From: Paenibacillaceae bacterium UBA6304 | Lineage (GTDB): Bacteria > Bacillota > Bacilli > Paenibacillales > Paenibacillaceae | Assembly: GCA_002439285.1 (NCBI GenBank) | Contig: DJTQ01000345.1 | Span: 1 to 11,638 of the forward strand | Direction of reading: 5' to 3' | Length of the DNA stretch: 11,638 bases | Shown: positions 6,951 through 11,638 of the stretch, in pieces | Layout of the letters: each line of letters begins with the position of its first letter | Numbering within the stretch: the first letter of the stretch is position 1 | The notes under the pieces: model-generated | What the model was told of the DNA's origin: nothing | What the model saw: only the letters and a program-made list of their open reading frames with translations | Database searches by the model: none | Made by a program: the position numbers and the translations under genes

Positions 6951-7016
6951 GGATTTTCAGTGCTATTTCCAATACACTAAAGAGAAGAGCGGAACACACA
7001 AAGGAGAATCGGACAG

Positions 7017-7751
7017 ATGATCAAAGTAAGCCACTTGAAAAAATCGGTGGATGGCAATAAAAAAGAAGTTTTGCGCGGAATCAGCGCCGGGTTCGAACAG
7101 GGAGAAATGATCGGAGTCGTCGGACCGAGCGGCAGCGGCAAGAGCACGCTCCTCCGGTGCCTCGCCTTGCGGGAGAGCTGGAACAGCGGAGATTATTTGT
7201 GGGACGATAAGCAGATTATTAAGGGCGGCGGTAAAGGTTCGCATAAATATCGCTCAAAGAGCGCCTACCTGGAGCAAAACCCAACCCTTTATCCCGACAA
7301 GACCGCATTAAAAAATGTACTGATCGGACAAGCCGGTCAGACTTCCTGGCTGCGGCGCGTAACCGGAATGGTCCGGTCCGACGATTATATGGGAGCCATG
7401 GACGAGCTGGAGAAATTCGGTTTGCTCGATAAAGCCCATATCAAAGCCGGCAAGCTAAGCGGCGGGGAACGTCAGCGCGTAGCCATTTGCCGGGCGCTGG
7501 TTCATGGTGCCGATTTTATTGCGGCGGACGAGCCGGTCGTGGGACTCGATCCCCATTCGGCGGAACGCGTGCTGAATACCCTTCGCATACTGTGCAGCGA
7601 ACAGGGCAAAACGGTGGTTGCCGCATTGCCAATGGAGCTGGCTGAGCGCTATTGTACGAGAATTTGGGGACTCTATGAGGGAGAACTTAAGCTCGATGTA
7701 TCGGGCAGACGACTGACCACCGCGGAGAAGCGGTCGGTCGATCTGGTATGA
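7017..7751 (+). CDS. PhnC-like ABC transporter ATP-binding protein without adjacent permease
   Basis: A 244-residue nucleotide-binding subunit. Walker A is GPSGSGKST (36-44), the Q-loop Gln87 is in LEQNPTLYP, the signature is LSGGE (147-151), Walker B ends in Asp171-Glu172 (FIAADEP), and the D-loop is GLDP. The stretch NVLIGQ...TSWLRRVTG and DEPVVGLDPHSAERVL resembles phosphonate-importer ATPases of the PhnC type, from memory. Two usual nucleotide contacts look changed: the switch histidine position reads AALPMELA (Pro205 where His is expected), and no aromatic A-loop residue is seen before the first strand turn (KKSVDG). No membrane permease lies in this cluster. AAGGAG at 7001-7006 is 10 bases before the ATG. 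The stop overlaps the lipoprotein start by 4 bases. It may power an unlinked permease or act as a regulatory ATPase; the sequence does not decide. Confidence 0.88.
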   Translation: MIKVSHLKKSVDGNKKEVLRGISAGFEQGEMIGVVGPSGSGKSTLLRCLALRESWNSGDYLWDDKQIIKGGGKGSHKYRSKSAYLEQNPTLYPDKTALKNVLIGQAGQTSWLRRVTGMVRSDDYMGAMDELEKFGLLDKAHIKAGKLSGGERQRVAICRALVHGADFIAADEPVVGLDPHSAERVLNTLRILCSEQGKTVVAALPMELAERYCTRIWGLYEGELKLDVSGRRLTTAEKRSVDLV

Positions 7752-9019
7752 AGAGAGTGATGAACTTGTTCCACAAAAGCTGGATTACCGCAGCGGCCGG
7801 GGGACTCCTGCTGTTTGCGTTAAGCGGATGCAACATTATTAAAGATGCGAAATCCCTGATGGAAACGCCGCAGCTTTCCTCCGATAAGGAATCGCTGATC
7901 AGCGTAATCAACGCCGAGATCAAGGGAGCCCAGATTATCCGGCCCCGCGACGTCAGTGATATCAGTTCGATCCGTACGCCGGACCTGAATAACGATGGGA
8001 TCAAGGAAGCTATCGTATTCTACGAAACTCCGGATGAGGCGGTACGGATTCATGGCATGATCCTTGAGCATCAAGCGGACACTTGGGTACCAAAGGTCAA
8101 ATTCGACGGAGAAGGACAGGTATTGGAGACATTCGAAGTCCGGGATATTACCGGGGACGGGCACCTGGATATCATCGCCGGCTTTTCCAGCGGTGAAGAA
8201 GATCCGCAGAAAGGCCTTACTGTCTATACTTATGATGGATCTGAAGTGGAGAATGTGCTATCCCTGCCTTACAACGATTTCCTGATTGATGATCTCAATC
8301 AGGACGGTCTGCTCGACTTAACCGTCGTGACCTTGAAACGGGATCAGAATGCTACGGTTACGGTGTTTCAATACAAGGACTCCTTTCAAGAGTTAAATCA
8401 TATTCAGCTGGATGACCCGATCAAGGAATATTACAATACGGTCAGCGGCAATATCACGCCCAAGTTGAAGGGAATTATCCTCGATGCCGCTTTCGGCACG
8501 CATTATGCCTACTCGCACCTGGTCGTCATGGAGGATGGCAAGCTGATCGATTTGCTGCCGTCTCAGGACTCGACGTTTAAGAATTATCCGGTCTTAAGCG
8601 GCGATGTTGATGGAGACGGCATTCTGGAAGTCGGGCGTTCCGAGAAACCCCGAGGATGGGAAACCCGTCCGTATGATGATATACCGCTTTTTTCTTATTT
8701 TCAGTGGGAAGAAGATCAAGGTCTGAAATTTGTAATGCAGCAATATATGGATTTAGCGGGCCGTTTTTATTTTAACTTTCCGAAAGAATGGTGGGGGAAT
8801 GTGACGATCGATCCGAAATCGGATCAGAACGAACATCTCTGGTTCACCAAGATAGACTCGGGTGAAACGGTGGCGGAAATTCGCTTCTTCTCCTTATCCG
8901 AATGGGAGCGGAATAAAGAGGACTGGGAGCTGATGGCCCGGGATAACGACAAGGTCATCGGATTCATGAGTCATACCGATTTGAAGATCAATAAAGGCGA
9001 AAAAGAGATCAAACGTTAG
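7748..9019 (+). CDS. Lipoprotein with FG-GAP/VCBS-like calcium-loop repeats
   Basis: A 423-residue exported protein. The signal peptide has a basic start (MKRVMNLFHK), a hydrophobic core and the lipobox LSGC with Cys28, so it should be lipid-anchored outside the membrane. Four calcium-loop motifs of DxNxDG type appear at residues 79-84 (DLNNDG), 133-138 (DITGDG), 182-187 (DLNQDG) and 286-291 (DVDGDG), each followed by a hydrophobic strand, as in FG-GAP/VCBS beta-propeller repeats. The last 90 residues or so are rich in aromatic residues (RFYFNFPKEWWG) and look like a separate domain. It is not a typical solute-binding protein. The start overlaps the ATPase stop as ATGA and has no strong ribosome site, suggesting coupling; Met5 (ATG 7760) is an alternative start that keeps the signal peptide. 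It may present an extracellular signal to the histidine kinase two genes on, which is a guess from position. Confidence 0.85.
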   Translation: MKRVMNLFHKSWITAAAGGLLLFALSGCNIIKDAKSLMETPQLSSDKESLISVINAEIKGAQIIRPRDVSDISSIRTPDLNNDGIKEAIVFYETPDEAVRIHGMILEHQADTWVPKVKFDGEGQVLETFEVRDITGDGHLDIIAGFSSGEEDPQKGLTVYTYDGSEVENVLSLPYNDFLIDDLNQDGLLDLTVVTLKRDQNATVTVFQYKDSFQELNHIQLDDPIKEYYNTVSGNITPKLKGIILDAAFGTHYAYSHLVVMEDGKLIDLLPSQDSTFKNYPVLSGDVDGDGILEVGRSEKPRGWETRPYDDIPLFSYFQWEEDQGLKFVMQQYMDLAGRFYFNFPKEWWGNVTIDPKSDQNEHLWFTKIDSGETVAEIRFFSLSEWERNKEDWELMARDNDKVIGFMSHTDLKINKGEKEIKR

Positions 9020-9034
9020 GTTTGTTGAATTCGA

Positions 9035-9042
9035 GGGAGGAG
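9035..9042 (+). promoter_or_regulatory. Ribosome binding site that fixes the response regulator's TTG start
   Basis: GGGAGGAG lies 6 bases before TTG 9049. An upstream in-frame TTG at 9022 would place this site inside the coding region and add residues unlike receiver domains, so TTG 9049 is chosen. Confidence 0.8.
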
Positions 9043-9048
9043 ACCAAG

Positions 9049-9747
9049 TTGAGCAAAGTATTGATTTTGGAAGACGAAGAATCCATCCGCAGTTTTATTG
9101 TAATCAATCTCAAGCGCAACGGGTTTGAGGTGATTGAGGCGGCGGAAGGCAACGAGGCTTTGGCCAAACTGCAGAGCATCCCGGATATAGATATCGCGCT
9201 GCTGGACGTGATGGTGCCGGGGATCGACGGATTTGAGGTTTGCCGGCGGATCCGGGAGACCAACGAACGCATCGGGATTATTTTTCTGACCGCGAAAGTA
9301 CAGGAACAGGATAAAGTATATGCCCTGTCCGTGGGGGCGGACGATCATGTGAGCAAGCCGTTCAGTCCGACCGAGCTGATCGCCAGAATTCAATCGCTAC
9401 TGCGAAGAGTGAATGTATACCGGGAGAGTAGTGCCAAAGTTTCTTTTACTTCGGGTCCGTTCACCCTGGATTTGATATCCAAGCAGTTTAAGAAGAATGG
9501 ACAGCTTATAGAGCTCACGCCAACGGAATTTTCGCTGATCCAGTATTTCTTGGAGCAGGAGAACACGCCGCTCAGCCGCGACCTCCTGCTGGATCATGTG
9601 TGGGGCAAAGAATATATGGGAGACCCCAAGATCGTCGATGTGAACATCCGCAGGCTCCGGCAGAAGATCGAGAACAACCCGTCGGAGCCGGCTTTTCTGC
9701 AAACCGTGTGGGGACACGGCTATAAGTGGAAAGGCGAGGGACAATGA
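9049..9747 (+). CDS. OmpR/PhoB-family response regulator
   Basis: A 232-residue two-component regulator. The receiver domain (about 1-120) has the acidic pair Glu8/Asp9 in LILEDEE, the phosphoacceptor Asp53 in LLDVMVPG, Thr81 in FLTAK and Lys103 in VSKPF, all intact. The C-terminal winged helix (about 135-230) shows the family sequence ELTPTEFSLIQYFLEQ, then VDVNIRRLRQKIE and the closing VWGHGYKW, so it binds DNA as a phosphorylated dimer. Translation starts at TTG 9049 with MSKVLILED. It follows the lipoprotein by 29 bases and its stop overlaps the kinase start as ATGA, so it is almost certainly the partner of that kinase. Targets are unknown; the operon itself is a reasonable first guess. 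Confidence 0.95.
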   Translation: MSKVLILEDEESIRSFIVINLKRNGFEVIEAAEGNEALAKLQSIPDIDIALLDVMVPGIDGFEVCRRIRETNERIGIIFLTAKVQEQDKVYALSVGADDHVSKPFSPTELIARIQSLLRRVNVYRESSAKVSFTSGPFTLDLISKQFKKNGQLIELTPTEFSLIQYFLEQENTPLSRDLLLDHVWGKEYMGDPKIVDVNIRRLRQKIENNPSEPAFLQTVWGHGYKWKGEGQ

Positions 9748-11180
9748 TCAAAAAAGGCATCGGCCGGCAAATCGTTTTACAATATTTCATCGTCGTATTC
9801 GTAACCCTATTCATGGTGGAAGTAATTTTTTCATTGGCGATCCGGGTTTATTATTACGACACGATCTATAACCATATGTACACCCACTCCACATGGGCTT
9901 CCGACTTTTTTCAAAAGTTCGTGCGGCTGAATGCAGAGCGTGACCCCGATTATTTCACGGAAATGCTCCGCACCTTTGAACTGGATAATACGGAGCTTAT
10001 GATCTTAAATCCGAAGGGCGAAGTCGAGGCCAGCAGCAATGCATTTCAGGCGGATAAAGCGATCCAGACCAGCGATGTCTCGCAGGCAGCCGCGGGAAGC
10101 GTAGGCAAATGGATCGGGCGGCAGCCGTCCACGGGTGAAATGGTGATGGCGGTGTCTACGCCGCTTCAGGTCCGCGGGGAGAATCGGTATATCGTCCGCT
10201 TCATTACCTCGCTGGAAGGGGTAAATGCAAATTTAATGAAGCTGACGCTCCTTTCATCTGCGGTATGTCTTGCGGTGTTGGCTCTCGTTACGCTATTTAG
10301 CATCGGGCTGGCTAATTCGATCGTAAGGCCGATCAACAATATCAGGGCGGTTTCGGCGCAGATGGCGAAGGGGAAATTCGACGCAAGGATCAAGGGGAAT
10401 TATCGATACGAACTCGGTGAACTGGCCGCAACGCTGAATTATATGGCCCAGGAGATCGTGCGGAGCAATCAAATCAAGGACGACTTTATTTCATCCATCT
10501 CGCATGAGCTGCGCACGCCTCTGACGGGAATTAAAGGCTGGAGCGAAACGCTGACCTTGGGTGGCTTCGATCCGGAGGAAACGAAGGTGGGCATGGGAAT
10601 TATCGCCAAAGAGACCGACCGACTCATCGGACTGGTGGAAGAAATGCTTGATTTCTCCAAACTTCAGCAGAATGAAATGAAGCTGGTCATCGGGCGTGTG
10701 AATCTCAAGGAACTGCTGCAAGAAACGATGCTGAACGTCTGGGCGAAAGCGGAACAGAAAGGCATTCAGATCAAGCTGGAGGACCGGACGATGCAGAATA
10801 TCACCGTCGTCGGAGACGGCAACCGCTTGAAGCAGGTGTTTCTGAATCTCGTCGATAATGCCATCAAGTTTTCCGAGGAGAATAGCTGGATTCATCTTGT
10901 AATCAGCAGGAATGAAACCGACCGGGTGCTGGTAGAAGTGGTGGATAACGGGATCGGGATCAGCGAAGAGCATCTGAACAAGGTGAAGGACCGGTTCTTC
11001 CAGGTGAATCATCAAGGCGGCGGAACGGGTCTCGGGTTGGCGATCAGCCAGCAACTGGTTGAACTGCATCATGGGGAAATGGAGATTCACAGTGAACTGG
11101 GAGCCGGTACATCGGTATCCGTCAAGCTTCCGCTGGCGGTCCCGGAAGAAACGGCCCCGGAAGGAATGGAATCGGTATGA
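9744..11180 (+). CDS. Membrane sensor histidine kinase
   Basis: A 478-residue kinase partner of the preceding regulator. Transmembrane helix 1 spans about residues 10-33 and helix 2 about 164-190, leaving an extracytoplasmic sensor of about 130 residues with no cysteines. A HAMP linker follows (about 188-240, with VRPINNI and FDARIKG). The dimerisation domain carries the phosphorylated His254 in SISHELRTPLTG. The ATPase domain has the N-box LNLVDNAIKFS (368-378), G1 DNGIGI (401-406) and G2 GGGTGLGLAI (425-434). There is no PAS domain. It is a full-length HisKA-type kinase with every key residue present. ATG 9744 overlaps the regulator stop by 4 bases; a GTG at 9726 inside the regulator gene is less likely. 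The end also overlaps the next gene as ATGA. The sensed signal is unknown; the lipoprotein encoded two genes upstream is a candidate partner. Confidence 0.95.
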   Translation: MIKKGIGRQIVLQYFIVVFVTLFMVEVIFSLAIRVYYYDTIYNHMYTHSTWASDFFQKFVRLNAERDPDYFTEMLRTFELDNTELMILNPKGEVEASSNAFQADKAIQTSDVSQAAAGSVGKWIGRQPSTGEMVMAVSTPLQVRGENRYIVRFITSLEGVNANLMKLTLLSSAVCLAVLALVTLFSIGLANSIVRPINNIRAVSAQMAKGKFDARIKGNYRYELGELAATLNYMAQEIVRSNQIKDDFISSISHELRTPLTGIKGWSETLTLGGFDPEETKVGMGIIAKETDRLIGLVEEMLDFSKLQQNEMKLVIGRVNLKELLQETMLNVWAKAEQKGIQIKLEDRTMQNITVVGDGNRLKQVFLNLVDNAIKFSEENSWIHLVISRNETDRVLVEVVDNGIGISEEHLNKVKDRFFQVNHQGGGTGLGLAISQQLVELHHGEMEIHSELGAGTSVSVKLPLAVPEETAPEGMESV

Positions 11181-11638
11181 GATCGCATCTGGATACGATA
11201 AAGACTTCAGCAGGAACATTCGAGATCTGCCTTGCTTCTAATGGTGATGCGGATCTTGTTCGCTCTCTTCTTACCGAGGCGGCAAACTGGATGGCGTCCG
11301 TTGGCATTAAACAGTGGAATCCGGAACAATTTACCGAGCAAGAGATTGCAGGATATTTCGCTAAGCGAGAAATTTATTTGTTTTTGACGCCCCAAGAACC
11401 GGCCGGGCTATTTACGCTTCAGGTTAGCGACCCCGACTATTGGGGCCCCCTCAATGAGGAAGGCTATAGCTATTTGCATCGCCTGACGGTCCGGCCTTCT
11501 TACCGTGGGCATGCCTTAGGCCGCGAATTCATCTATTGGGCGGCCAAGCGAAGCCGTAGCCTCGGGCGTAAAGGCCTCAGATTTGACTGCTGGAGCGAGA
11601 ACCGCAAGCTCAATCCATATTACCGCGAGTTGGGTATG
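11177..11638 (+). CDS. GNAT-family N-acetyltransferase, C-terminus outside window
   Basis: The reading frame from ATG 11177 stays open for 154 codons to the last base of the window. It encodes a Gcn5-related acetyltransferase, which transfers an acetyl group from acetyl-CoA to an amine. The acetyl-CoA-binding motif A is YLHRLTVRPSYRGHALGRE (about residues 99-117), with the Arg-Gly-x-Ala-x-Gly pyrophosphate loop at 110-115. LRFDCWSENRKL and PYYRELGM match motif B and the usual 'YYxxLGF' ending, so only a short tail is missing. The N-terminal region (ADLVRSLLTEAANWM, GIKQWNPEQF) resembles small-molecule GNATs. The start overlaps the kinase stop as ATGA, which supports it as the fifth gene of the cluster. 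The substrate is not predictable. Confidence 0.9.
   Translation, partial: MRSHLDTIKTSAGTFEICLASNGDADLVRSLLTEAANWMASVGIKQWNPEQFTEQEIAGYFAKREIYLFLTPQEPAGLFTLQVSDPDYWGPLNEEGYSYLHRLTVRPSYRGHALGREFIYWAAKRSRSLGRKGLRFDCWSENRKLNPYYRELGM

Noticed and set aside
7017..9019. A phosphonate importer (PhnC with PhnD)
   Set aside because: The ATPase resembles PhnC, but the next gene has calcium-loop repeats and not a periplasmic-binding fold, and no PhnE-type permease is present.

Overview
The window looks like chromosomal DNA of a Firmicute, most likely Paenibacillus or a close relative. This rests on the protein families present (a Gram-positive type TopB with a C-terminal cysteine cluster, a GH51 arabinofuranosidase beside an oxidoreductase operon, a lipoprotein with a short lipobox), strong purine-rich ribosome binding sites, use of TTG starts, and moderate GC content. 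No 16S or other decisive marker is present, so the genus is an inference. There are no tRNA or rRNA genes, insertion sequences, phage genes or CRISPR arrays.

Layout. (1) 1-2467, plus strand: the tail of a sugar-catabolic operon. It holds the C-terminus of a GH51 alpha-L-arabinofuranosidase, a D-2-hydroxyacid dehydrogenase broken by a single-base frameshift near 1349, and an intact aldo/keto reductase. (2) 2468-2611: a short spacer with an extended -10 promoter, a terminator-like hairpin almost at the predicted transcript start, and a 10-bp direct repeat around both. (3) 2612-4915: DNA topoisomerase III (topB), closed by a long perfect hairpin that also serves the convergent minus-strand genes. 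(4) 4965-6749, minus strand: a HAD-superfamily hydrolase and, upstream of it, an ArsR-type winged-helix regulator. (5) 6750-7016: a divergent intergenic region in which plausible promoters for both directions interleave, followed by a leader with a terminator-like hairpin. (6) 7017-11638, plus strand: a compact cluster of a PhnC-like ABC ATPase, a calcium-loop (FG-GAP/VCBS-like) lipoprotein, an OmpR/PhoB response regulator, a sensor histidine kinase and a GNAT acetyltransferase that runs off the window end.

The last cluster is the most interesting part. Three of its four junctions are 4-base ATGA start/stop overlaps, so the genes are probably translated together. The ABC ATPase has no membrane permease beside it in the window, and proline appears to replace the conserved switch histidine. 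The lipoprotein looks like a surface beta-propeller-like protein rather than a normal solute-binding protein. Together with the two-component pair this suggests an envelope sensing module instead of an ordinary importer, but that role is inferred and no substrate can be read from the sequence.
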